In this document: positions 18,066-29,300 of the stretch, in pieces
Layout: each line of letters begins with the position of its first letter
How positions within the stretch are numbered: position 1 is the first letter of the stretch
Assembly (NCBI GenBank): GCA_949752735.1
Contig: OX457037.1
Location: forward strand, 68,319,255 to 68,383,254
Reading direction: 5' to 3'
From: Lumbricus terrestris
Taxonomy: Eukaryota; Annelida; Clitellata; Crassiclitellata; Lumbricidae
DNA: 64,000 nucleotides
The notes under the pieces: generated by a model
The model's database searches: none
What the model was told of the DNA's origin: nothing
The model's input: the letters and a program-made list of their open reading frames with translations, nothing else
Translations under genes and position numbers: made by a program

Positions 18066-20486
18066 AACCCGAATTTTCCATATTACTGGAAAATTCAGCA
18101 GTGGTCGCGTACTGAATCCGTTGTACATGAGTTGCTAAGGCAGGGTCATCACTACTATACTAAAAGACATTGCTGCTTGAGAACAGTCCGAACAGTAAGC
18201 AGGCAATTCTACATCAACAACTGTATGAAGTCTCATTTTAACTCTAAAAACCAACAGGGTTCCTAATTCACAAAAGGAGAAATCAACTAATTAGCCTCCT
18301 AGCAACGCTTGTTGTAAAAGTTCAGGCATACAAAGTACAGCATCTTATCACGGCTTTACTCATAACAACTTAACCCTAACAACACAGCCGCTTAAATTCT
18401 CAAGGTGACTGCAGGGCAATGTTTACGCTCGTGTAACATCCTTACTTTGCAATTTCCCTGAAACCATACGTTCGGAATCACCAGCAAAAAGAGGGAGGGA
18501 CGTCTATTTAAATTGAAGGTCTCCAACTCACTCTCGCTCCCTACTCCACGCAGACCACAATTCAGCAAAGGCACAAGGTCAGGGTATCAGGCGATTCAGA
18601 GAAAGCATACCACTAGGCCAGCCTTTACCTCACTAGGGTTACTAACTACGTCCATTGGTTACCCAATCCTCGTCGGAATACAGGCCATTGGTGTTTAATC
18701 ACCAGTCTCTGCTTCCACGAACCCCGGGACTACTAACTACCAGACACAAAGTCTCTGAACTAAAGCAGGGTTGGAAATCCCAATAGAAATATTATCTATA
18801 CTCTTACACATTATCAGGTGCTATCGGGTTATCCTCCCACCCAGGTTTCAGGTAATGCACATCAACAGTTACAGTAAACAATGTACTACAATCCATTTCA
18901 GCAACAGCTCGAAGCCACAAACCAAGAGAATGTCCTCTAACACATACAATCATGCTCCGGCTCCCAATCCTACAGATAATCCTAGCGCAGTTAACATGTT
19001 ATCAGCTACAACATTAACGACAACTTAGACTAACACGAAATATAAGCAATTTGACTTAAAGCAGTTTTCATCCAAACAGCAACTAAACTTAAGATGAATC
19101 ATTTTTCTGTCATTATGTATCCAGCCCAAAGTTAACTCTCAGCAGGCACAAATCATCACATCAGTAGCTGACACATTATTACAGGCACAACACGTTACAA
19201 CAAGGCTTGAACCAGCTGCATAAGGCATTACCGCTTAGTGAAGCGTACCTATGCCTACTAGGACGGATTGACTCCATGACCTACGCTGTTACCTCTACGT
19301 CACCTTTCCACACAGGAAAAAGTTTACATCCATTTCCACCAGCGGAAAGAGTACATCTCATGCATTCCCACACAGGAAAATTCTCAAGCAACCAATAACG
19401 ACGATTGGACGGATTACCGCTTATTACATCTCATTCATTCCACACAGGAAAAACTCTCGAGCAACCAATAACGACGATTGGACGGATTACAGCTCAGTTA
19501 ACTAACAGACCACCAGTCTCCTCTTCTATGTAACCCTTAATGCCTGCAACAATTTCAGTCTACCTACAAGTTTACCACGGATTTGCTTACTTAACTTCTT
19601 CAGGGCAATACACACCTTAGACTCCTAGTCAATTATTACTACTGTTTCCCAGTTACTGCTTAATCAGGAGCTCAATCCTTACAACAAACTTTTATATAAG
19701 AATTTAGACTATTATTCAACATGACAAATAGCTAAGTATCAACAGCAATCTTGCATATATGCAGTGCTCTTTAAGAATTCTATTATCCTATGTCAAACCA
19801 TTTCCACAGCCGTACTCTCCTAGTAAGATAAAAATCATAGACATTGGCACTAATCATTATTACAGGCAAGACACATTACATGAAGGCTGAGCTACCTACA
19901 CCAGGCCTTACCGCTTAGAGAAGCGTACCTATGCACCATGACCTCTACACCTCCATTTCCACACAGGAAAGAGTACCTTTGAGCAACCAATAGCGACGAT
20001 TGGACGGATTACCGCTCTTACCAAATAACAGGTCCTTAGTCTCACCTTCGCATGCAATTCTTAATGCCTGCAACAACATCAGTCTGCCTACTAGTCTACA
20101 ACTTACTCACTTACCGACTACTCAGGCCAATGCATACATCAGGATAATTCACCAAATTCTAGCAGACTGCTTTTCAATCAATGCACAAATGCAATCTTCT
20201 CCTAATCTAGCACATTTTAGATTCAACTTTAATCTGCAATCAAGGTTATGCACATCAGACTTTAAAATAACATGCAAGCACAACATTCTGCCTTTCTTCT
20301 GTGGCAATAAAAACAACAATGCAATAAAATACACAAGTAAACAATTCTAATCTACCCCCAATGATCTAACCTAGATCAAAGTTATAAAATAAACATTTTA
20401 TTCATCGAAAGGAACTAAAACCTAGGCTTCTCGCCACAATCTCTACTCGTCGCCATTACGCGACGTTACCATCACCTTACACTACA
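18066..20486 (-). other. Non-coding 3' half of the gag-only element
   Basis: The place where pol would be has no long frame or domain. It contains internal repeats: a block with GCTTAGTGAAGCGTACCTATG at about 19180-19330 is repeated at 19850-19990, and CAACCAATAACGACGATTGG with CCACACAGGAAAA recurs at 19385-19410, 19438-19480 and 19960-20010. These may be packaging or spacer sequences. Confidence 0.7.
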
Positions 20487-23381
20487 TTACTCGTTATACC
20501 CCCCAGGCTGCACGAAGCTTTCTTGGTGATCTCGCCAGCGATGGTGAGGAATGGTGCCTCTCGACAGAAAGTGACAATTCTGCGGAACTCTGGTGCGTTT
20601 CCTCTCCCTGTCTCGATAGGCGGCGAGACCAGAGGAAGGATGCATGTTAGCACCACGAAGCCCGACGAAAGTCGGTAGAGGCCACATTCCACCGCAGGTA
20701 GGGCTGGCGAAGTGGGAGGGCAGATGCACACCCCGACGAGGCGGGACTCGGGCCACCACCTTGGGCTGGTCGATCTTCCCCCCAGGACTGGCTGGAACAG
20801 GAACTCCTTCCGGTGGTAGCGCTTCCGCTTCGACCGATGCTCGTGGGATAACACAGGATTTTCCAGCGACTTTTGGATTCGAACGCCTCACTGAAGGCTT
20901 TTCTTTCACTTTGCAGTTCGAAGACCCCGGGACAGCGGTTGAGACGATGACTCGACGACACTGCGCAGGGCGGCTCTTCTGCTGAACCTGGCGTGCTTCA
21001 TTGTGTTCCAGTCCTTCTCCCTCCTCCTCCGGCGTCGAGTCGTGGTAACGAGTGGGACAAACTCGAGCAAAGTGACCGGGTTGTTGACACTCGAAGCAGC
21101 GACGGTCACCCGCGGGGAACCTTGATGAGCGGTTAACTGTTCGCTGGTTTCCGAAGGTAGGTTCCGCCCTGGGTGGAACCTGACTTCGGGGCCGCCAGGG
21201 GCGAAATTGTCCATCGCCGGAGGGGCTGCTGCATATGGCGTTCATTCTTGCTTCCATCTGCTCCAGCTTATTCAACACGATTTCTTGGAATTGTCTCTGA
21301 CTGTCAGCAGGGGCAGAGTCTACTTCCGTTACAGTTTTTACCCGACTGGGTCGATGCTCGTCGCGGCCAAGGTTACCATCATCTGCTTGACGGTAACCCT
21401 CTAAACGCATGGCAGTCTTATAAGCATGGTCCAAGGTGGTAGGTTCTCTCTCACGAACCTTCATGGCTAAGTCTCTGTCTCGCAGGGCGTCGAGAAAGGC
21501 ACGAATCGCTATGACTTCACTGTGCACCGAGGTGGGACCAGGGAACGCCAGGATCATGATTCGTCGAATGTCTCGTACGACAGAGCTGAGGTCTTCACCC
21601 ATCTTTTGACGTCGTGTGTTCAATTGGGTCTGGTAGAGGACGGCTTGATCGGAGCTTCCATACCGCAGGCGTAGACGATCAACCAGGTCAGACCAGGATG
21701 CTATGGTCTCGGAGTCGAACTCGTAGAGCAGCTGGTCAGCTGGCTCTGTCAAGGCACAGGTCAGCTGGGCAAATTTCTCCCCATCTGTCCAACCGTTACT
21801 GTTCGCACAGATCTCGAATTTCTTTAGGAAAGCTTCGACCGATGTCTTTCCATTGTACCTGTCCAATTTCATATACTGTCTGGATTTCGAATCAACAGTT
21901 CTGCTCACGCGTGATTGGGACTGCACAGTGACCGACGAGGGTGGAGTCGTACTCGGCTGAAAACGACCTTGGATCGTTGGTTGAAGTTCAGCTGTAGGCG
22001 GTTCAGCATACCGTTCGAACTGGAACTGACTGTTTTCGCTCCCGGATGTAGACACAACATGGAACTTCGCTTCCAGGTTGTTCTGGGTTGCTCGTGTGGT
22101 TACCCAGAATCGTTCATCGTAGGCGGAAGCTGGCCGACACAGAGCGGTTGTTGGTTGACAACCTGACAGGTGAGCGGGAGGGCCAGGGTTCGAGGGCAGG
22201 TAGGCGGAACTTTGTGTAACCTGTGGTTTCAACGACGAGGACAAGGTCGACATGATTGACTGAGTCGACGACACGACGGATACGGACAGTTTGCACACCG
22301 AGGCTGTGACCGGGGTGACGGTTCTCACCCAAGGATTCGACTTGACGACACCACCGATTGTGTTCGGGGTCGGAGCAGGAGGGGCTCGGACGGCGAAAGG
22401 GTGCGACGAGGGAGGCGGTGGTGGGAAGGTGGTAGCCCGAGGGTGGACTAGGGTTGGGTGCCCGGGATGTGCATCCGAAGTCGGGAGTCCCAGTTCCCTC
22501 GGCAGCGCCGAATCCCCATCCTCCATATCTGAAACTATACACTCAGAGTTAGCAAGGATCCCAACACAACCTTTATCCAAATTCAACATATTAGGATGCA
22601 ACAGAACGTTATGAAAGGGTCGCAGATCAGTTACCTCCGAACCTTCACTTTCATAATTATTTCCTCCAAGCTTTCTGTTAACCAACCTCGCTTGTTTATC
22701 TCTCATGTAAAATTCAAAATCAAAACCCGCATCAATTGCTGCGGTAACAGGGTAGTCCGAAGGACGCTTGGGTCTAGCGCCATAATAAGCCATTTCTTCG
22801 CCTTCCCACTTCTCTCTCTCTCCAGGAAATTCTGTCCTTCCAAATTTCCTTGGTTCCACCTGTTCCACTTGTTCCCCTTGTTCCACTCCTACCCCACTTC
22901 TGGTACCATTTGTTACGCCCGCCCTAACCGCTAGGGGACCGGAAGCGCTTGCAAGGGATGCCCCACTTACTCGCTTACTTTCGCCCCCCTCCCCCAGTGT
23001 GGCGGCGTACTGCCGGGGTGACAGGGAACCACCTACGGGAACCTCAAGTGTGAACGACAGGGAGGAACGTCCAAATTCTCTTCTTTCATGGGTACCAGGG
23101 CCTACAGGACATGTCTCCGCGGCGGTTTGTCGACGCGCGACAGCACCCTCTTTCCGGTGCTCGTCTGAGTTCGTTATCCCCACGGCAGCTTTGGGCGAAA
23201 GGGACTCGAACTCCTGAAGAGGTGGCGGAGAGTATTTGGCTGGATATATCTGGCGCTCTATCAATCTCTCATCACTACTGACTGTCCGCCCTCCCTCCGA
23301 ATCATCCGATTCCTCTAGGGCGTCCCCCCTCAAAGAGCTGGCACGAGACATGGGATTATTCGGTTTTACAACTAATTGCAA
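20487..23381 (-). CDS. Retrotransposon Gag polyprotein starting inside the LTR
   Basis: The 964-residue frame begins at an ATG within the 5' LTR; its first 157 codons are LTR sequence and the primer binding site is read through as NGTRSGVGVEQG. After a long Ser/Pro-rich region comes a retrotransposon-type capsid domain at about residues 510-660 (LDRYNGKTSVEAFLKKFE, WTDGEKFAQLTCALTEPA, LRLRYG, a KMGEDL segment). A single CCHC zinc knuckle (CFECQQPGHFARVC) lies near residue 760, and a basic C-terminus follows. This fits Ty3/gypsy-type Gag, which packages element RNA in virus-like particles. The frame is intact and has no pol extension. Translation from an LTR-internal start is unusual, and an alternative is initiation at a later Met. 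Confidence 0.85.
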   Translation of the reverse strand: MQLVVKPNNPMSRASSLRGDALEESDDSEGGRTVSSDERLIERQIYPAKYSPPPLQEFESLSPKAAVGITNSDEHRKEGAVARRQTAAETCPVGPGTHERREFGRSSLSFTLEVPVGGSLSPRQYAATLGEGGESKRVSGASLASASGPLAVRAGVTNGTRSGVGVEQGEQVEQVEPRKFGRTEFPGEREKWEGEEMAYYGARPKRPSDYPVTAAIDAGFDFEFYMRDKQARLVNRKLGGNNYESEGSEVTDLRPFHNVLLHPNMLNLDKGCVGILANSECIVSDMEDGDSALPRELGLPTSDAHPGHPTLVHPRATTFPPPPPSSHPFAVRAPPAPTPNTIGGVVKSNPWVRTVTPVTASVCKLSVSVVSSTQSIMSTLSSSLKPQVTQSSAYLPSNPGPPAHLSGCQPTTALCRPASAYDERFWVTTRATQNNLEAKFHVVSTSGSENSQFQFERYAEPPTAELQPTIQGRFQPSTTPPSSVTVQSQSRVSRTVDSKSRQYMKLDRYNGKTSVEAFLKKFEICANSNGWTDGEKFAQLTCALTEPADQLLYEFDSETIASWSDLVDRLRLRYGSSDQAVLYQTQLNTRRQKMGEDLSSVVRDIRRIMILAFPGPTSVHSEVIAIRAFLDALRDRDLAMKVREREPTTLDHAYKTAMRLEGYRQADDGNLGRDEHRPSRVKTVTEVDSAPADSQRQFQEIVLNKLEQMEARMNAICSSPSGDGQFRPWRPRSQVPPRAEPTFGNQRTVNRSSRFPAGDRRCFECQQPGHFARVCPTRYHDSTPEEEGEGLEHNEARQVQQKSRPAQCRRVIVSTAVPGSSNCKVKEKPSVRRSNPKVAGKSCVIPRASVEAEALPPEGVPVPASPGGKIDQPKVVARVPPRRGVHLPSHFASPTCGGMWPLPTFVGLRGANMHPSSGLAAYRDRERKRTRVPQNCHFLSRGTIPHHRWRDHQESFVQPGGYNE
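22892..22908 (-). other. Primer binding site, tRNA-Leu-like
   Basis: On the minus strand TGGTACCAGAAGTGGGG lies two bases after the 5' LTR. It would pair with a tRNA 3' end CCCCACTTCTGGTACCA, close to animal tRNA-Leu(UAA) as I remember it. Confidence 0.65.
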
Positions 23382-24357
23382 GTCAGTCAGTGAATCACCT
23401 TCAATTCTAGTTCAATATGCAACACTTTATTTGTTCTTTCACTACTACTTAATTAATATACAATTGGCAGCAATCTGTGCAAATACAATTCTGCCTATAA
23501 TACTTATCAGTTCAACACAAAGTATTCCTAACACTACACAGCATTTATGGCTGGTTATTACACACTCTGCATTACTTGATACCTATCTCTTATGCTCCTG
23601 CATATAACTAGGCTATCAGTTCAGTTCTTATTTCCTTAACTACTGCAGAAGGTCAAATCACGCTATTAATCAGTTACACGAAAGCAATGAATTAACATCT
23701 ACACTTTGCACTAATTTACCACGACCACAGCAACAGTTATATTGCAAGGCTACTTCTAGCAACTCTTTCAATATATTCACGCTTCTTAATACAAGCGCTA
23801 ATTTATCCTTCGCTCTACCTGTAATGCGCTATATAATCTATATCAACGCGTTCCGGCCATTTTAAACATTCATTCATTTACAGATTCAGCACGCTACACT
23901 TTAATTTATTTCTACTTCCCTGATTCCTAAGCGGTTTTGCTTATTTCGACGTTCTCCTTCCACCGGAGGCGACCAGCGGTCGTTTACTTTATTATCTATT
24001 AATTTAGTTGACTTCCTTATTAATTTGGATGCCCGAAAACTTAGTTTTAAACGAATTTCTATTCAAAAAGATGGCCTAGTCTTTCTCGTCGGTTTCACCT
24101 CTTCGCGTCTCTTCGTCCTACTGACCTAGATTGGTCCAACAGCCAATCGGGAGCGACCTTTTACCGCTGTTTTAGATCACGCGCCGCTCTTGGCCAATCA
24201 GCGGCGCCCACACCTTCGCCACGTCATCTAAAAGGTCACACGTCACGCTGGCGTAATGTCTGCAGCCTCGCTCTGGTGCAGCATAGAGTTAATTAACCGT
24301 TATGGCCAGCATGGATAAAAATAAGTATAATTTTGTAGCTTTTCCCAAAACGCTACA
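22911..24357 (-). repeat. 5' LTR of the gag-only element
   Basis: It is the same length as, and almost identical to, the copy at 16606-18052. It contains promoter and leader sequence plus the gag ATG, about two thirds of the way through the LTR. Confidence 0.93.
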
Positions 24358-24693
24358 ATACATAGGCCTACACACGCACGCGCCCACACACGCGAGAGCG
24401 CACACACCAACACACGCGCGAACAAACACACACGCACACACACATATAGGTCATGACGATTCGTTGATCAATTTAATTAGAATGTAGGCTGATGCGAACC
24501 GTGGCTCGAAAATGAGTTCATGCTCTGCATTTATCTTTTTATAAATTGCGAGGTCGTGATTACGACTATGATTAATCTTACATTCATTATGATAAGCGCT
24601 AGAGTTCAGTGTGAATTCAATGAACAGGGATTGACGAGGAGCGTGCCACTGAAGGAGCTCACTATAGGGCGGTGCAGCTGCAATTCAGTCTGC
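24358..24693. repeat. Right copy of the 336-bp direct repeat
   Basis: Begins at the base after the LTR and matches 16227-16562. The sequence beyond (TCACTGACAAACG) is not present on the left side, so the repeat ends exactly at CTGC. Confidence 0.9.
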
Positions 24694-24755
24694 TCACTGA
24701 CAAACGTTCACGTTCAATTCCTATTAAATTTTCTTAATTTTTAAAAAAATTTGAA

Positions 24756-25200
24756 GTGAGGTCACTGCCCAAATTCTCGCATATATCAGCGTATATGCGT
24801 GACACGCTGCACTGGCTTCCGGTCGCGGACAGAACTATATTCAAGATCATTGTTATGGGCCGAGCGTCAGTGGTTGGCCTGGCGCCAGAATACATTAGGG
24901 AGCTTTGTATTCCCGTCTCCAACCAACCAGGTCGTCGGTCTCTGCGCTCTGCGACTCGTGGGGACTTGATAGTCCCACGCTCCCGTACAGTGATGCGGAC
25001 ACGCCGCGACTTCTCGTGTATTGGACCTTCATTCTGGAACAATCTTCCATTGGCAATTCGTGATGCTGCGTTGCGTGTTTCCCATGAAACATTCTCAAAG
25101 TTAATTAAGTCGCACTTGTTCAGAACTGCTCGGTAGCTATATACGTTAAGCGCCTTCGTGAGGTTATTGTAAGGCGCTATATAAATGTTCATATACATAC
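24756..25200 (+). pseudogene. C-terminal fragment of a CR1/L2/jockey-type LINE reverse transcriptase
   Basis: A 126-residue frame (24756-25136) carries the known C-terminal pattern of these ORF2 proteins: LHWLPVADRTIFKIIV, then GLAPEYI, LRSATR with LIVPRSRT, RRDFSCIGPSFWNNLPLAIRDA and LIKSHLF. It is truncated at the 5' side, as usual for LINE copies. The 3' tail has GCGCCTTCGTGAGG...GGCGCTATATAAATG and ends in CATA repeats. Confidence 0.8.
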
Positions 25201-26352
25201 ATACATTTCCACTACAAATTGATTCAAGACACAGATGCAAGTTTCCGCGTAGCTCATCCTTATTATTATAATTCTGCGTGATGGTCGATAGTTTTGCTGT
25301 TCAATAAGAACATGGGCAACTCCGTGTTGTATCTAATAAAATGAAGCCTTGTATAGGCAAAGCATCTAAGACACACACACACGCGCAATCTAATCTACTC
25401 TAATAAAATTATGAGCTTTTGCAAATCGCTTCTCAGAGCAGAGCTGTTCAGACGCGAGCTCTCAGCGTGCCCATGGAAAAGAGAGGTCTTCAAGCAGCCA
25501 GAAAAGTATTATTCCCACTAGAAAGATACTACGACTTGCGAGAGGACGGTAATTCTACAGCTAATGACCCACAAAACGAAAGCCCTATGCTGGGTTAATG
25601 AAGCTCGTGACCGAGGTACGATATACAGTGATACTACACATAATGTGATACTTCATACATGTATATCAAGGTGGGCAGTAGTACGGAGAGCACAGAATAA
25701 AACGCACGCAAAACACACAGAAAAGCACACAAAATGTGCAATAAAGAATACGGCTATACGGCTGTGACTGCAGTTTATGTGAAGGATGATTTACATGCAT
25801 TGTTACAAAGGAGCCATATAAACTGATAGCCTACAGAAGACTCATCTTTGTGTATGCGCACATTATTATAAATGTATACGCGTAGTCTGACTCATTCACT
25901 TCAGCCTTAAGGTTCATTGTGTGTGGAAACACTGTGGATGGATATTGCTTCAGCTTTGAAAAATCGAATGAGTTTGGGCAATTTATGTGAACACCCGTTG
26001 AAATCAGACGACAGGAGCAAACAACGATAGAATCTACGCTTCCTACTTAAATGTTGTTAAGCCCTATATTAGGACAAGCCTACTCGTGCTTAGTGTTATG
26101 TATTAAATAGGCCCTCATAATATATCACATAAGTTCATAACTCAAGAGATTTCAAAATTTAAACATGAAGCCACCGACGCCCACCGTACAAGACAAGATA
26201 ACAACATGCATTTAAATACGGTAGGCCTATATGCACGACTACATGTTTCTATTGTCCATTACGTGGTCCGCAGTTTCTGCGAAACAACATTTAAATATTG
26301 CCTCGACTCCAAGCAAAAACACTAACTATAAAGTCCTATTTAACATTATTAA
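25201..26352. other. Non-coding flank of the kinase-NHL gene, partly duplicated at 60 kb
   Basis: No gene is seen. Short parts are shared with the paralogous locus: CGAAAGCCCTATGCTGGGTT near 25579 matches 60028, and ACAAGACAAGATAACAAC with the following ~160 bases (26190-26352) matches 60089-60242. The two loci therefore share sequence beyond the gene's 3' end. Confidence 0.6.
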
Positions 26353-29300
26353 TCAACATTGAAAAATAAAAATCATTCCGCCATCTTTTGATGCGTTGTC
26401 AGCGACGAAGAGTCGACTATTTGACTCATCCAAGAGAATCCTCATTGGATCTTGTAAACCGTGTTTATTTCCTCTTGAGAAAATTTCTCTCTGATATTGC
26501 AAATTTGAATCCAACAATAAAACTCCACCGTTCTCCCGATCAGTAACCATCACAAATCCATTTCCATCGACTAACAAGTAACCAGGACGACCCACCTCTT
26601 CCGTGGTTGACCCATCAAATGACTTTTCAAGTTTTCCACTTCTATCGACTTCACACACTCCACACACCGTACGTAGATCACCACCATGACTGACCACGAA
26701 ATGACCATTGGTCAGTTCAACTGCATGAAATGGATAAAGAATACCTGCATCTGATAGATTTATTACACGGATCAATTGTCCATCTGGCGAATATTCATCT
26801 AATTTATGTTTATTTAAATTGGTTAAAATAATATTCGATTCCTTTGTGACAGAGATGCCTAAACCCCATCCAGTTGTGTCTCTTACTGGCCATTTCCTTA
26901 TTAATTTTCCATTTGGTTTAACTCTCAAGATTTCACTCGACTGATCGAAGCCTTTGTAAGCGGAGATGTAAAGACATTTAAATCTGTTGCAGGATGCAAT
27001 GTCCCTTGGAGTAATTAATTCATTCAAATTCCATTGGCGACTGTGAGAAAACTTCGCTGCATCGTAGACTTCAACTACTGTACTCTCTCCAATCAAAACA
27101 AACAATTCTTTGTTGATGATTGCAAATCCACGAATCGATTTCTTTTCTTCTTTTGAAGCTCTTGTTTTAATCGTCGAAACTAAAACTGGATCGGATTTGT
27201 ACTCGATTCGAAATTTATCTGAAAGAATGCACGAAAATTCTATGTATTTTTTTACGAAACAATGTTTAATTCGAAATGGGGAAGAATTTCTCCACAAAGT
27301 CGTTTTCTTGAACTTTTAAGACTTATTAAAATTAGCCTACTGCATTTCAAATGAACAGAAGTTTGTAGTTGTGCTCATTTTGGCTAACTTCTGCACTCGG
27401 GTAGCAGACAAGCGGCTGAGATCCTTATAAGAAAATCTACTTGAAGTCTAGCGGTCCTCTACATGGTTTGGAGACTATTTTTTCTTTGTCGTAGGAACCT
27501 GCACTGCATGAACAGTCATTCGTACTCTGTGAAGAATGTGTCATCTCTGGAGGCCTTTAAAATCAAGGCTCAGGATCTATCTGTTTAAACAATCATTTTA
27601 CCTGGCCCTTAACTTGTTGAACTCGCGTAGGCTACAGCGTCCATTCTATTGGCCTCGGCAGAGTTAAGGCGCTATAACCTATGCAAATTGCATCATTTCT
27701 ATCATTAAAATTTATTAAATGGAAGCAGGTTCTAACGACATCTGATTAAAAATTAAAGAGGAAGAGCATCGACCGACGGAAGGGATAGAGAGCCAACAAT
27801 AGAGAGTCACTGTTAGAATCACGGAGTGAGTCACAACAGACAGAAGAAGACCGAGCTACGTGTTTCGAACACATCCTTAAGATCATTGACGGAAAATGAA
27901 TATAACACCGCTGCAGTCTAAAACAGTTCAACACAAATCTATATAGGCTAATAGTGGATAATACAATTATTAACTTTAAACAGTTAACAGCAATTAGGCT
28001 AATGCTACAGCGACAATATTGGAGAAGGTTAGCAAAAAATCAAGTCAAAGTCTCATCCATTGCAGCAAAAAGTAGCCGATCGAAATAAATGTCAGAAATG
28101 AGTGAAACGTTGATGAAAAATGTACACGCAAATAATTGAACATAGGGCTACCAACATACAGTCAGTGCATGTAATTACTTGTAAGCTCTCTTTAGCATTT
28201 CTAAAACTGTATTATTAAGATCATCGATTTACCTCCTTCTTTGGCAATCCTGGTCACAGTGGTCAGCGTATCAATGATGTTTTCAAACGAAGGTCTACCG
28301 TCTTTATCCTTGTGCAAACAGTCTACGTAAAATTATATCAAAGATAGATCATTCAATAGAATTCATATGCATAAGAAACATACGTAACCTTGGACTCCCT
28401 AGGGCCTATGCAAAAGAAACATGTATATATAAGCTTACTTGACCTTGGAAAGAGAATTGAGCGTTGAGCGCCAGAGTGGCCTAATCCACATAAACAAAAT
28501 GCAAAAACAAGACTTGAATGCAAAGCATAAATCAGGTGATTATGTTATATCCGGTTTTAACTATTAACCAATTGCTCTGATCCGTGTGGAAACTCCAGCC
28601 TGTTCTAAAACTAGAATTCGGGTTAAGTGGGTACACTTTGTACGTTTATTTGTCAAGGTCGGTGTGGGTCAAGCCACTCTGTCAAACAAGAAACCAAGTA
28701 CTCGATATGTATTATACTGATATATATTTTGCATCAGGAATTAACTGCTTGCAAAATGTATAACACACTATGGCGTACAGGGAATATAAAAGGGTTATAA
28801 AGCACCTTCTTTTTCTCCGGTACAATTATTGCTGATACTGGATCATTATTAGTCTTAAGTTACAACATCATTATGCATAGTTCATCTTCATGTCCAAGTT
28901 GACTTCTTAACCTCTTCATTGGCAGCTGGATTCAAATGTTAAAAAAGTTGAAAATAGATTTCGGGTGTACAAAGGTAAAATGTTGTACAAAGCAGCGTTC
29001 ATTGTACAGCTTGTAACGGTCATTGCAATACATTCTTCATCATTACTCTTTAGAAACTGTCCAAGTTGACTACCCAATCTCTTCATTGGCAGCAGGATTA
29101 AAATGTTTTAAAGCGACAATATTGGAGTAGGTTCGCAAAAATCAAGTCAAAGTCTCATCCATTGCAGCAAAAAGTAGCCGATCGAAATAAATGTCAGAAA
29201 TGAGTGAAACGTTGATGAAAAATGTACACGCAAATAATTGAACATAGGGCTACCAACATACAGTCAGTGCATGTAATTACTTGTAAGCTCTCTTTAGCAT

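Larger units (their letters stand above)
16606..24357 (-). mobile_element. Gag-only LTR retrotransposon, recent, minus orientation
   Basis: Two LTRs of 1,447 bp (16606-18052 and 22911-24357) enclose a 4.9-kb internal region. In element orientation the order is 5' LTR, primer site (22892-22908), gag (23381-20487), about 2.4 kb of non-coding DNA, polypurine tract (18053-18065) and 3' LTR. No protease, reverse transcriptase, RNase H or integrase is encoded, so the copy depends on a related autonomous element. I saw one difference between the LTRs (C at 16714, T at 23019), which points to a recent insertion. Simple 4- to 6-bp target duplications are absent; a 336-bp repeat flanks it instead. Confidence 0.9.
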
